From an uncultured Saprospiraceae bacterium (GTDB lineage Bacteria > Bacteroidota > Bacteroidia > Chitinophagales > Saprospiraceae): 64,000 nt of DNA. A model generated the notes under the pieces. That model had not been told where the DNA came from and did not search any database. It saw only the letters and a program-made list of their open reading frames with translations. The position numbers and the translations under genes are program-made. The DNA lies in assembly GCA_937981555.1 (NCBI GenBank), contig CALJOK010000057.1:1-64000 (forward strand), read 5' to 3'. Positions 1 through 8,750 of the stretch are shown here, in pieces. Position 1 is the first letter of the stretch. The number at the start of each line of letters is the position of its first letter.

Positions 1-892
1 TTTTATAAGAAAAATTAACTCCAACTTGAGAAGTTTCCAAAGGTGTTTCGTAGTTCTCACGATTTTGTAACAATATATTTGCATCTGGACCTCTTGCAGT
101 TAAATTTCTTTTTGTAAAATTAACTCCACCATACATTCCAACTGAAAACCGATTTCCTTTTTCTTCGAAGTTTATTATTTTGTATGGTTCTCCAACTTTG
201 TTAACCTCAGCTAATGAAATTTTTTCAGAAGAGAAGTTTAATAAGTTGATCAAAGAAGAAATATCTAAAATCTCTTGCTTGTTTCTATTTTGATTTTCTT
301 GAGCAGGCGGATTTCGAAAAGTAGAATTTTTATCTTCATCTCCAGATTTTACTTTTGAAGATAAAACAGTAGGAGGTATTTTACTTTCCAAAACAATACT
401 TGAACGAGTTGACGATGGTGGATTTGAATCTGATTTATTTTCAGTTACTCGATTTTTACTTTTGGAAAGATTAGATTTTGAATTTGTGATTGTCTTAGCG
501 CTAGCGTTATTGTTATTGTTTTGAGAATCACTTTTGTTGTCGTTGTCATTTTTTCCTAAATTATCTTGCTGAGTAGCTGGAATTCTTAGATCTAAATTTG
601 CTTCTTTTTCTATGGCAGTAGTTTTTACTTCAGGAGTAATTTCTTGATTGTCAGTATGTTCTGCGATATTTCCTTTTGTAGAAAATTGATTTCCCAAAAA
701 ACATAATCCGACTGACAACAATAAAACACCTGCTCCCCACCAAAAGAAAACACCTCTTCGTTTCTTCTTTTTCTCTGTATTTATTTCATCGACTTGAGGT
801 TCGATAGCACTCCAAATACTATCAAAATCGAAGTCGTTATTTTGCCCTTCAGCATCTTTCCTTAACCTGTTATTTAAATTGTCCCAATTCAT
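1..892 (-). CDS. Anti-sigma-like membrane protein with C-terminal outer-membrane-type region, 3' end cut by window edge
   Basis: An open frame starts at the ATG at 892 and has no stop before the window edge (297 codons visible). Residues 1-48 are polar and would be cytoplasmic. A KKKKRR stretch precedes one membrane segment at about residues 49-66 (GVFFWWGAGVLLLSVGL). A long Asn/Ser/Lys-rich linker follows (about 75-215), and the last visible part (FSVGMYGGVNFTKRNL) looks like the first strands of an outer-membrane beta-barrel. The start overlaps the stop of the sigma factor gene (ATGA), implying translational coupling. ECF sigma factors paired with a one-TM membrane partner are common in Bacteroidota, so I infer that the N-terminus holds the sigma factor. 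No canonical anti-sigma zinc motif is seen. Confidence 0.75.
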   Translation of the reverse strand, partial: MNWDNLNNRLRKDAEGQNNDFDFDSIWSAIEPQVDEINTEKKKKRRGVFFWWGAGVLLLSVGLCFLGNQFSTKGNIAEHTDNQEITPEVKTTAIEKEANLDLRIPATQQDNLGKNDNDNKSDSQNNNNNASAKTITNSKSNLSKSKNRVTENKSDSNPPSSTRSSIVLESKIPPTVLSSKVKSGDEDKNSTFRNPPAQENQNRNKQEILDISSLINLLNFSSEKISLAEVNKVGEPYKIINFEEKGNRFSVGMYGGVNFTKRNLTARGPDANILLQNRENYETPLETSQVGVNFSYK

Positions 893-1437
893 GCTGATCT
901 ATATTTAGTAATATTAATTGATTCTAATTTTTTTTTGAGCAATCGTTTTGCTCTTGTTAATTGTGATCTGGAGGAGCTTTCGGTAATGCCCAAAAGTTCT
1001 CCAATCTCATGATGATTATATCCTTCCATCACATTCAAATTAAAAACGGTTCGGTAACCAATGGGTAATTCTTCTACCATTTTTTTTATTTCTTCAATTC
1101 CTAGAGTGTTAAAAATTGTAGGGTCAACGGAATCTTCCACTTCCAAATTAGTGAGCGAAGTTTCTTTTTTAAAATGACTTTTTCCCAACCATTGCAACGC
1201 ACATCTTACGGTAATTCTTCTCATCCATCCTTCGAACGAACCGGTGTGTCTAAATTTATCGATGTATCTAAAAATCCGAATTAAGGATTCTTGTACTACA
1301 TCTTTTGCCGAAGCTTGATCTGAAACATACCGACGACTTACCGTCATCAACATGCCAGAGTACCGCCTCACCAATTCGTATTGGCTTGACTTTTTACCTT
1401 GCTGGCAATCTTTTATTAATTGTTTTTCAGAGATCAA
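889..1437 (-). CDS. ECF-type RNA polymerase sigma factor
   Basis: A 182-residue sigma-70 family protein of the extracytoplasmic-function group. Region 2 lies at about residues 22-88 (core-binding and -10 recognition, including DVVQESLIRIFRYIDKF). Region 4 lies at about 118-172, with the helix-turn-helix HHEIGELLGITESSSRSQL. Regions 1 and 3 are absent, and the length is normal for ECF factors. It should bind core polymerase and direct a stress or envelope regulon when released from its membrane partner. The next gene starts inside its stop codon (ATGA overlap), so the pair forms one transcription and translation unit. The family is certain; the stimulus and targets cannot be read from the sequence. 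Confidence 0.95.
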   Translation of the reverse strand: MISEKQLIKDCQQGKKSSQYELVRRYSGMLMTVSRRYVSDQASAKDVVQESLIRIFRYIDKFRHTGSFEGWMRRITVRCALQWLGKSHFKKETSLTNLEVEDSVDPTIFNTLGIEEIKKMVEELPIGYRTVFNLNVMEGYNHHEIGELLGITESSSRSQLTRAKRLLKKKLESINITKYRSA

Positions 1438-1563
1438 ATTTTTTGTTTTTGCATAGTACGATTTAAACTATTTATCTTTTAATGTTGCTGAGGTTATTTC
1501 AAAAAGAATTAGTTTAAAATATACATAGGTTTTTTCAAAAAAAGTTTAGGTTTTTAAAAATGT

Positions 1564-1587
1564 TGTCGGGGAAATTAATCCCCGACA
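1564..1587 (-). terminator. Hairpin terminator after the large lipoprotein gene
   Basis: Perfect inverted repeat TGTCGGGG / CCCCGACA with an 8-nt loop, T-rich on both sides (a T run at about 1590-1597 on the plus strand and ACATTTTTA on the minus strand). It is the most GC-rich sequence in this gap. It lies about 80 bp beyond the stop of the minus-strand gene and upstream of the sigma factor gene. Confidence 0.7.
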
Positions 1588-1668
1588 CATCTTTTTTGTA
1601 GTTTTAGAATTTAGCTTTAAGTCTTAGAATAGTTTTAGTTTCGAGCTTTAAATAAGAAGTTGATATTT

Positions 1669-3399
1669 TTATAAGTTGACATTAAATTCACCTTCTAATA
1701 ATGCTTCCACGCCGTTGTTGTTGACAATACCACTAAATGTTCCTACTGCTTTCGTATCATATTGAGTTACTGTAAAAGTAGTAAGAGGATCGTTTTGGAA
1801 AATATTCCAATCGTCTACCATTATTCCTTCTATAAAATTATCAGAACTATAATCACCAACCGCATTTCCTCCAAAGCCGATTCCAACAAAGACATTAGTA
1901 GTACCGTCTGTATACATATAAGTACCATTACCACTTGATGAATTAGTAGTAAAGTTAAGTACTGTTTTTGAATCCCCATTAATTGTAAGGATCATATAAT
2001 TTTCCAAAGAAGAACCACAAGTGGATAAATCTCCTAAATCATTAGTTGTTTGAGCGGTCGCAGTTACAGGAGTTCCTTGTTCCATATTATCCATATTTAT
2101 ACCAACCACTTCGATCTGAGCAGTAGCTAAACAAGGTGTCATAAAGAATTCAAATTCACCGCCCGTTACATAGACATAAGTTTCAAATCCATCCATTGTT
2201 GCTATAACCAATCCATTCTGAACTAAGTTATTATCACAATCTCGAAGCGTACCTTTGATCGTGGTATTGTTGACATTTGGATTGTCAACTGTAATTGTTC
2301 CCAAAGATGAATTCGAAGGAAATGGACCAAAGTCGTCACTAAAAATTACATCACCACAATAGTCGTATAAATTGAAAGTTAAAATTTCATTAGCAGGAAC
2401 ACTTGCATGAACCGTCCCCGTATTATAAGTATACCCCGTTCCTGTAGCTCCATTTCCTAATACAATTTCTACTAAATATCCATTCAATGGATTACCATTA
2501 ACATCGTTAAAAGTAGCATCGACAAATATTATTGAGTATGGGTCATCACAATTCCAAAAGGAAAAATGACTTACTTCTCCAACATAAGTATTGTTTTGTA
2601 AAGTAGCAGAAGACTCTTCTTGCCACAATCCATATTCCTCATTGAAAGACCAAAGTGGAATTTCTTCCGGTGCACTATTGGCTAAATCATTAGAAAGCGG
2701 CATAGTGATCGTAGCTGTTTTTCCATCAGCGATATTTAATTTAATTCCATTAGGAGATTCTAATTCGACAGCGATCATTCCAAAAGTTTGTAAAGCAACT
2801 TCTTCACTTAAGATATTGACACCTTGTAAGTTACCAGGCATTTGATCTAAGGTTGCAAGTGCGGTAGGATCCATCCAATGACTTGCTACCATAACTGTTC
2901 CTTCATAACTGTTTCCATCAGCATCTTTGATACTGTTTGGTTCAAATTCGACTTTTGCGCCACCTTCAATTAAAACCGTTGCGCTTTCTTGAGCAGAAAA
3001 TTCGTCGGTAAATTCTTTCTTAATCATTTGAATTTTTATCCGACTTTGTACTCCTTCTTGAGGGAAAAATCGACGACTACCAGGGAAGTGAGTTGCATTT
3101 TGAAATGCTTCAACAAATTGTCCCGCTGAATTCATCGTAACTTCATCAATAATAAAATGACCAAATGCATTGGTGAAATAATCTTCGCCATTCATTTTGA
3201 TTTTTACGTCAATCATTGGTTGGTTGTTTTCATCAACAACTTGCCCAATTAAAGAACCAGTAATATTATTTACAGTAGGGGTGTAATTAAGAACTATGGG
3301 TGGATCAGTTGTCGTCTCTTCAGTTACATCATTGATATCTTTTCGACAAGATGAAATTAAAATCAAAAGCAGTAATCCAATTATATTTAACTTATTCAT
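1669..3399 (-). CDS. Large lipoprotein with carboxypeptidase-regulatory-like domain
   Basis: A 576-residue exported lipoprotein. The signal peptide has a lipobox (LILISSC, Cys18), so the mature protein is lipid-anchored. Residues about 47-95 form a carboxypeptidase-D regulatory-like beta-sandwich (GQVVDENNQPMIDVKIKM, then the typical NAFGHFIIDEV turn). The rest is beta-rich, with repeated G-T-L-R-D-C-like segments suggesting further small beta-sandwich modules, for example around residues 385-430. There is no catalytic motif. The domain type is common in Bacteroidota surface proteins that bind other macromolecules. The gene stands alone, divergent from the SanA-like gene and followed by a hairpin. 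Function unknown. Confidence 0.85.
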   Translation of the reverse strand: MNKLNIIGLLLLILISSCRKDINDVTEETTTDPPIVLNYTPTVNNITGSLIGQVVDENNQPMIDVKIKMNGEDYFTNAFGHFIIDEVTMNSAGQFVEAFQNATHFPGSRRFFPQEGVQSRIKIQMIKKEFTDEFSAQESATVLIEGGAKVEFEPNSIKDADGNSYEGTVMVASHWMDPTALATLDQMPGNLQGVNILSEEVALQTFGMIAVELESPNGIKLNIADGKTATITMPLSNDLANSAPEEIPLWSFNEEYGLWQEESSATLQNNTYVGEVSHFSFWNCDDPYSIIFVDATFNDVNGNPLNGYLVEIVLGNGATGTGYTYNTGTVHASVPANEILTFNLYDYCGDVIFSDDFGPFPSNSSLGTITVDNPNVNNTTIKGTLRDCDNNLVQNGLVIATMDGFETYVYVTGGEFEFFMTPCLATAQIEVVGINMDNMEQGTPVTATAQTTNDLGDLSTCGSSLENYMILTINGDSKTVLNFTTNSSSGNGTYMYTDGTTNVFVGIGFGGNAVGDYSSDNFIEGIMVDDWNIFQNDPLTTFTVTQYDTKAVGTFSGIVNNNGVEALLEGEFNVNL

Positions 3400-3667
3400 T
3401 TTTCTTTTTTTGTAAAAAATTTAAAATAGTTTTAATTTATAAACCTTGTATTTTGCGCAAACTAGGTTAAGAACAAATGCTCATTTTTCCATAGAAAAAA
3501 ATCAATTCTTTCGTTCTTCTGACCCTTAAATCAGTAAAAGAGATAATTCGCTGCACGGAGATTCGTTTTTTTTTAAATAAAATTTTTAACTTTAGATCAA
3601 ACTAATCCTTCCTAGCAATAACTTGCTGATTATCAACATTTTATCAAAACAACAAAAAATTAAAACT

Positions 3668-4303
3668 ATGTTTTTAAAAATTTTAAAATATGGCTTCCTA
3701 GCTCTATTTATAATTCTCCTTTCTATTTTTTTGATTGATCTCTGGGTGCAAAAATCTACTAGTTCAAAGATTTTTACCTCGGTAGATGATATGCCTAAAA
3801 ACAAAGTTGGATTACTTTTAGGCACTCGAAAGATGTTGAAAAGTGGTCGCATTAATTTATATTATACTCATCGAATTAATGCAGCGGAACAACTTTTTAA
3901 ATCTGGAAAAATCGAATACATTCTCATCAGCGGAGACAACAGTCGAGAAGAATATGACGAACCTACCGACATGAAAGAATCTCTGATCGCTAGAGGAATT
4001 CCTGAAAATAAAATCTATCTCGACTTCGCTGGATTTCGAACGTTAGACTCTGTGGTGCGAGCGAATGCGATTTTTGGGCAAGAACAATTTACGGTGATCA
4101 GCCAACCTTTCCACAATGAACGAGCGATTTTTATTTCTGGTAAAAAAGGATTTAAAACGATTGGGTTCAATGCCAAAGATGTGAGTAGTCGATATGGTTG
4201 GAAAGTGCAAGTGAGGGAAAAATTAGCGCGGGTAAAAATGTTGTTGGATATAGTGGTGGGTAAGCAACCGAAATTTTATGGGGAGAAAATTGAAATTGGG
4301 TAA
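3668..4303 (+). CDS. SanA/YdcF/ElyC-family membrane protein (DUF218)
   Basis: I chose the ATG at 3668 (MFLKILKYGFLALF) over an upstream in-frame start because it puts the N-terminal membrane segment (about residues 3-22) at the beginning. The 211-residue protein then shows the DUF218 pattern: VGLLLGTRKM (about 42-51), YTHRINAAEQLFKSGKI, YILISGDNSREEYDEP, and SQPFHNERAIFIS near residue 155. E. coli SanA is an inner-membrane protein of similar length linked to envelope barrier function and vancomycin exclusion at high temperature. ElyC relatives affect peptidoglycan or lipid-carrier metabolism. The biochemical activity of the family is not settled. The family call is firm. Confidence 0.9.
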   Translation: MFLKILKYGFLALFIILLSIFLIDLWVQKSTSSKIFTSVDDMPKNKVGLLLGTRKMLKSGRINLYYTHRINAAEQLFKSGKIEYILISGDNSREEYDEPTDMKESLIARGIPENKIYLDFAGFRTLDSVVRANAIFGQEQFTVISQPFHNERAIFISGKKGFKTIGFNAKDVSSRYGWKVQVREKLARVKMLLDIVVGKQPKFYGEKIEIG

Positions 4304-4357
4304 AATAGTATAAAGGCCAAGGATGACTTGTCTTTTCTGAAAACTAAAAATATAGCT

Positions 4358-5101
4358 ATGCAAAAAAATAATAAGTTTAAAAATAATTTAACCTTCCTGT
4401 TTATACTTTGTTCCGTATCCCTATTGTCTCAAAAGCCTCTTTCGATTAATTTACAATTTCATCATGGGATGACGGCATTAGAACGTGATAACGAATTTGA
4501 GGGATATCTAAATAGTCATAGAAGTTCCATAGAACAAGGGAGTGATTTTTCTTTAGGTCTAGGAGTCAATTATTTTCAAGGTCAGAATAGGCGATTTAGT
4601 TTTAGTGGAAGTATTTTGTGGAATTATTATGCCTTTCAAAGAAAGGAGGACAGGGTAGTAAGATTTATTGGAGGAGGAGCACCTTATGAAGAATATTTTA
4701 CTGGAACATTTCAATGTCACTCTATATTGATTCCCTTAAAAATTAATCTACGTTTTTATAATTTCGGATTATCTTATGGATTGGTTACTCGGAAACGATT
4801 GCGATCGAAGTTTACCATAGAAAGTCTTATTGGAACAACTAATTTAGATTATCATAAAGTTCAATTTTATACGGGAGAAGAAAATCCTCTTATCACTTAT
4901 CCTTCAGATCCTGTGAACTTTGAATCTCAAATAGATCTCCAATATCTAGTCGGAATAAATTATCGCCCTAATGCTGAATTGACTTTTAGTTTGGAATATA
5001 GAAATTTAATTGTAGACAACCCTTTGATAGGGATTGGAACTTATTTTTCTAAACCAAATTCAGCAACTATTTCTTTAGGGATGAGTTATAAGATTTTTTA
5101 A
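4358..5101 (+). CDS. Outer-membrane beta-barrel protein, first of a tandem paralog pair
   Basis: The ATG at 4358 is preferred to an upstream TTG because it gives a compact signal peptide (about residues 1-25, ending LLSQ). The 247-residue protein alternates short amphipathic strands (FSLGLGVNYF, FSFSGSILWNYYAF, LIPLKINLRFYNFGLSYGL) and ends in a strand with terminal Phe (ATISLGMSYKIF), the usual C-terminal signature of a barrel protein. It aligns along its length with the next gene: both have the G-M-T motif after the signal peptide, the ILWN strand and the I-P/F-P-L-K-I strand. Substrate or role unknown. Probably co-transcribed with the following two genes, since the gap to the next is 16 bp. 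Confidence 0.75.
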   Translation: MQKNNKFKNNLTFLFILCSVSLLSQKPLSINLQFHHGMTALERDNEFEGYLNSHRSSIEQGSDFSLGLGVNYFQGQNRRFSFSGSILWNYYAFQRKEDRVVRFIGGGAPYEEYFTGTFQCHSILIPLKINLRFYNFGLSYGLVTRKRLRSKFTIESLIGTTNLDYHKVQFYTGEENPLITYPSDPVNFESQIDLQYLVGINYRPNAELTFSLEYRNLIVDNPLIGIGTYFSKPNSATISLGMSYKIF

Positions 5102-5117
5102 AAAAAATAAACGAAAA

Positions 5118-5915
5118 ATGAAAAACGCTTTTTCTCTAAAAAATAGTTGGTGTATTCTTTTCCTTTTTTTATCGGTCTTTCTTTTTGGACAAAAAGGTTC
5201 GCTAAGTTTTCAAGTCAAACAAGGAATGACAGGCTTCGAAATCAAGAAATTTGATAACTCATCTTATGATAAAATTATAGGTGGAGATTTTTCTATTGGT
5301 TTAGATTATTCATATTCGTTTTTTAAGAAAAAATATTTTGCGGGGAGTTTCGGGATATTATGGAATACTTCTTCCTTTGCAGAAAGAAGAATCCATGAAA
5401 CCAATTTTGGATTTGTTTTTAATGTGCCAACGAGTATTTCACCTCGAAGAGAAGAAACAACATATCGATTTCATATTAATTCAATTCTGTTTCCTCTAAA
5501 AATAAAAACTCAAGTAAGAAAAATAGGAATATCATTAGGACTTATTTCCCGTTATCATTTAAGTACTAAAATGCTTTTTGAAGAAATAACAGAAGTAATA
5601 AGTGCACCATTAGATTATGAAGTAGTAGCGATTACTTATAAGGCAGGAGAAACAATTTTAGATAGTCCTTTAAACTACGGACGTGGCGAGCAACTTTTTT
5701 TAAAAGATAAAATGGATATACAATTTTTATTTGGTTTAGGTTTTTTCTTGAATGAAAGGATTTCTTTTGAGTTGGAATATAGAGATTTACTCTACAATAA
5801 TAACTTTTTAAAAATGAGACGGGAAACTTTTTTTGGAGAGTGGAATATACCTTCTAGAAAATATGATTTTAGTTTGGCAACTATTTCGATTGGAGTAAAT
5901 TACAGGATTTTTTAG
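5118..5915 (+). CDS. Outer-membrane beta-barrel protein, second of the tandem pair
   Basis: A 265-residue paralog of the preceding gene. The N-terminal hydrophobic segment (CILFLFLSVFLFG) ends at a likely cleavage site near residue 25. Matching strands follow: GDFSIGLDYSYSFF, GSFGILWNTSSF, SILFPLKIKTQVRKIGISLGL, MDIQFLFGLGFFL, and the terminal strand ATISIGVNYRIF with final Phe. It starts 16 bp after its paralog and ends 29 bp before a Sel1-repeat protein, so the three probably form an operon. The duplication looks old, because identity is limited to the strand cores. Function unknown. Confidence 0.75.
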   Translation: MKNAFSLKNSWCILFLFLSVFLFGQKGSLSFQVKQGMTGFEIKKFDNSSYDKIIGGDFSIGLDYSYSFFKKKYFAGSFGILWNTSSFAERRIHETNFGFVFNVPTSISPRREETTYRFHINSILFPLKIKTQVRKIGISLGLISRYHLSTKMLFEEITEVISAPLDYEVVAITYKAGETILDSPLNYGRGEQLFLKDKMDIQFLFGLGFFLNERISFELEYRDLLYNNNFLKMRRETFFGEWNIPSRKYDFSLATISIGVNYRIF

Positions 5916-5944
5916 ATTAGTTATAAAGTATTAAATATAAGAAC

Positions 5945-7102
5945 ATGAAAAAAATTATTTTATTAATTCTCCCAGTTTTGTTTTTCAGTTTAACTTCAAT
6001 TGCACAAGAGTCTGTGTTACAAGAAGCAGATATGGAATTTGCCAACAAAGAATATGAATCTGCAAAAACTATTTATCTGATCAATGAACTTAAATTATCT
6101 CCTCGACAAATATCAAATTTAGGTTTATGTTTTTTTATGGAAAATGAACATGAAACAGCTATAAAGTATTTTGAGAAAGCAGTAGAAAAAGGGGATGCTC
6201 ATGGATTCAGATATTTAGGATATGAATATGAGAATGGAAAAGGAGGTTTGACTCAAGATAAAAAAAAGGCATTTGAACTTTATCAAGAAGGAGCAAAACT
6301 GGAAGATAATTTTTCAATATTCAATCTTGGTTATTTTTATTTTCATGGAGTAGGAACTGAGAAAAATGATAAACTTGCTTTTGAGCATTATTCAAAGGCT
6401 GCGGAACTTGGTCATATCAGAGCAATGAACAATCTGGGTAATATGTATGAAAATGGATTCTACGTTTCCCCTGATTTATCAAAAGCTCAGTCATTGTATA
6501 AAAAATCAGCAGATCGAGGAGATGTTTATGGAATGACAAATTACGCTGAATTGTATGAAGAAGGTCTTGGTGTAGAAAAGGATATGGATATCGCAATTGA
6601 ATGGTACACTAAAGCTGCTGAAAAGAAACATACTGTTGCCCAAAATAATTTGGGGAATTTTTATCTACATGGAGTGGGAGTAGAGCAAGACTATGAAAAG
6701 GCATTTTATTGGTTTGAGCAAGCTGCTCAACAAATGGAATTGACTGCTATTGTCAATATTGGGCGAATGTATCGACTAGGGCAAGGAGTTGAGAAAAACT
6801 ATGGAGAGGCTTATAAGTTTTTTTCTTACACGGCAGGACAAGGAAATATTTTTGCCCTGTATGAATTGGGGAATATGTTTTACAATGGAGAGGGAGTGGA
6901 AAAAGATTTAATCAAAGCTTTAAGTCTTTATGAGAAATCAGGGAAGAGTGGTTTTGGTGAAGCACAAACTGTTGCGGGGCACATGTATGAACATGGAGAA
7001 GGGACTGAGATTAATATTGAAAAAGCAAAAGAGTGGTATTCGATGGCAAAAAAATCAGGCAGTAAATATGCTGCTGAGAGGTTGGCAGAATTGGAAAAAT
7101 AA
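5945..7102 (+). CDS. Secreted Sel1-repeat (TPR-like) protein
   Basis: A 385-residue protein with a signal peptide (about residues 1-20, ending SIAQ) followed by roughly nine Sel1-like repeats of about 36 residues. Each carries the A-x-x-x-L-G-x-x-Y/F-x-x-G-x-G-V-x-x-D/N-x-x-K-A-x-x-x-Y pattern, for example NLGNFYLHGVGVEQDYEKAF. Sel1 repeats form curved alpha-helical solenoids that mediate protein-protein contacts and act as scaffolds in signalling or envelope processes. The repeats fill nearly the whole mature protein and there is no enzymatic domain. It lies downstream of two barrel proteins and may serve the same envelope assembly. It ends at a shared bidirectional hairpin. Confidence 0.9.
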   Translation: MKKIILLILPVLFFSLTSIAQESVLQEADMEFANKEYESAKTIYLINELKLSPRQISNLGLCFFMENEHETAIKYFEKAVEKGDAHGFRYLGYEYENGKGGLTQDKKKAFELYQEGAKLEDNFSIFNLGYFYFHGVGTEKNDKLAFEHYSKAAELGHIRAMNNLGNMYENGFYVSPDLSKAQSLYKKSADRGDVYGMTNYAELYEEGLGVEKDMDIAIEWYTKAAEKKHTVAQNNLGNFYLHGVGVEQDYEKAFYWFEQAAQQMELTAIVNIGRMYRLGQGVEKNYGEAYKFFSYTAGQGNIFALYELGNMFYNGEGVEKDLIKALSLYEKSGKSGFGEAQTVAGHMYEHGEGTEINIEKAKEWYSMAKKSGSKYAAERLAELEK

Positions 7103-7108
7103 AATAAG

Positions 7109-7151
7109 GAGGCGAAGCAAGGTAGTATTTCGAAAATCCTTACTTCGCCTC
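7109..7151. terminator. Bidirectional terminator between convergent genes
   Basis: GAGGCGAAG (7109-7117) pairs with CTTCGCCTC (7143-7151), extended by AAGG/CCTT after one mismatch, with a 15-nt loop. It lies just after the Sel1 gene stop. The right arm includes the last three sense codons (Glu-Ala-Lys) and, with its inner extension, the stop codon of the convergent spermidine-synthase-like gene, so the palindrome is partly coding. Confidence 0.65.
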
Positions 7152-8672
7152 ATTATTCAACGATCGCCAATGCTCCAAATAATATTCTAACAAAATCGGC
7201 TGATCTAAATTGTTAGGTAAAACATTCCCCACTCGCACATCTTTTGGAAAATAAAAAAGGTGTTTTAACATTTCTTCTTCTAAATATTTTGTTGGAATTG
7301 TATTGTTATATTTTAGTTCGAGATCATTTCGCGAAGCTAAAATAAATCCCCAATTTCCAAAACTCGGGACATTGATAGAGTAGGGGTAACGATGCTGGAA
7401 TCCAACAGATTCAAGGGTTGCGTCGATACACCAAAATGCATTGGGCGTCAAAGTCGAACTCGTCGCTTGCGTCACAAACAAACCTTCGGGACTTAAGTTT
7501 CGCATCACTAATTTGTAAAAAGCATTACTATAAAGTTTGGCGATGCTTTCGCTATTTGGATCTGGAAGGTCACCAATGATGACATCGTACGTTTCGTTTT
7601 TTTCTAATAAAAATTTAAAAGCATCATCGTTAATGACGGTCACTTTTTCAGATTCCAAAGCGCCGCCGTTAAGCTTTTTTATCAAATCCATTTCAGTCGA
7701 AAGTTTGGTGATTGCAGGATCGATATCTACGATGTCTAATTTTTCAATATTATATTTTAGCACTTCCCGAGCTGCCAAACCTTCGCCGCCGCCGAGCAAT
7801 AAAATATTTTTTGGATTAGGATGTTGCATCATCGCCAAGTGAACGAGCGACTCGTGATAACGATATTCATCACGTGAAGAAAACTGAATTGCACCGTTCA
7901 GATACAACCTAAATTCATTCGCATTTTTGGTCAAAGTAATATCTTGATACGAACTTTGTTCATTGTAAATAACTTGGTGTTTAAAGATACCGTCGTTCCA
8001 TCTTTTCATAAAAGAAGTACTCACCACAATGCTATAAATAATGATGGAAATCAAAATGGCAGAGGTCAAAAAGAAGATTCGTTTTTTTAATTTAGGCAAG
8101 GCAATCTCTTTTTGGAAAAAAAGAAACGTCGCTATTCCCACTAAAATATTGAGCAAACCAAAAAGCAAAGACGATTTATAAATCCCTACAAATGGCAATA
8201 AAAAAAAAGGAAACGCAATCGTCGCAATCAAAGCTCCCAAATAGTCGAAAGTCAAAATCGTCGATATATTATCTTTCAATGAATAATCATCTTCCAAAAT
8301 CCGAGTCAATAACGGCACTTCCAACCCTGTCAAAATTCCAATAATCGAAATGATAAAAAACACAAATAAATTATATCCTTCATAGTCAGCGTACAAAAAA
8401 TATCCATAGCAAAGCGGAACAGAAAATGCACCGACCAATCCCAATAATAATTCAATGACGACAAAATGATAAATTAAATCTTTTTTGAAAATTTTGGAAA
8501 CCCACGCACCCACGCCCATAAATGCCATGTAAAATCCAATGATGAGTGAAAATTGCTTTACGCTATTTCCCAAAAAATAAGAGCTCGCGGTAGAAATGAG
8601 CAACTCATATATTATGGAACACATGCCTACTAAAAAGGTAGTGAGTATAAGGAAGGATTTTTTATTTAGCAT
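7140..8672 (-). CDS. Membrane-fused spermidine synthase-like aminopropyltransferase
   Basis: A 510-residue protein. The N-terminal half (about residues 1-215) has seven or so membrane segments, such as SFLILTTFLVGMCSIIYELL and YLGALIATIAFPFFLLPFVG. The C-terminal half (about 225-500) is a Rossmann aminopropyltransferase/methyltransferase domain with the nucleotide-binding loop NILLLGGGEGLAAREVL, the acidic strand LDIVDIDPAITKL and the catalytic-region motif DVIIGDLPDPN. The usual family reaction transfers aminopropyl from decarboxylated SAM to putrescine; the membrane fusion is a recognised variant whose true substrate is less certain. SpeD, the enzyme supplying decarboxylated SAM, lies about 3 kb away, as does a polyamine-type ATP-grasp ligase. 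Its last codons lie inside the shared terminator. Confidence 0.85.
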   Translation of the reverse strand: MLNKKSFLILTTFLVGMCSIIYELLISTASSYFLGNSVKQFSLIIGFYMAFMGVGAWVSKIFKKDLIYHFVVIELLLGLVGAFSVPLCYGYFLYADYEGYNLFVFFIISIIGILTGLEVPLLTRILEDDYSLKDNISTILTFDYLGALIATIAFPFFLLPFVGIYKSSLLFGLLNILVGIATFLFFQKEIALPKLKKRIFFLTSAILISIIIYSIVVSTSFMKRWNDGIFKHQVIYNEQSSYQDITLTKNANEFRLYLNGAIQFSSRDEYRYHESLVHLAMMQHPNPKNILLLGGGEGLAAREVLKYNIEKLDIVDIDPAITKLSTEMDLIKKLNGGALESEKVTVINDDAFKFLLEKNETYDVIIGDLPDPNSESIAKLYSNAFYKLVMRNLSPEGLFVTQATSSTLTPNAFWCIDATLESVGFQHRYPYSINVPSFGNWGFILASRNDLELKYNNTIPTKYLEEEMLKHLFYFPKDVRVGNVLPNNLDQPILLEYYLEHWRSLNNEAK

Positions 8673-8750
8673 GGAATTATTTTTATGTATTAAGGTGTAG
8701 GTGTGTTTATATTATTTGCGAATAAATTCAAAAACTGTGAACAGAGATTT

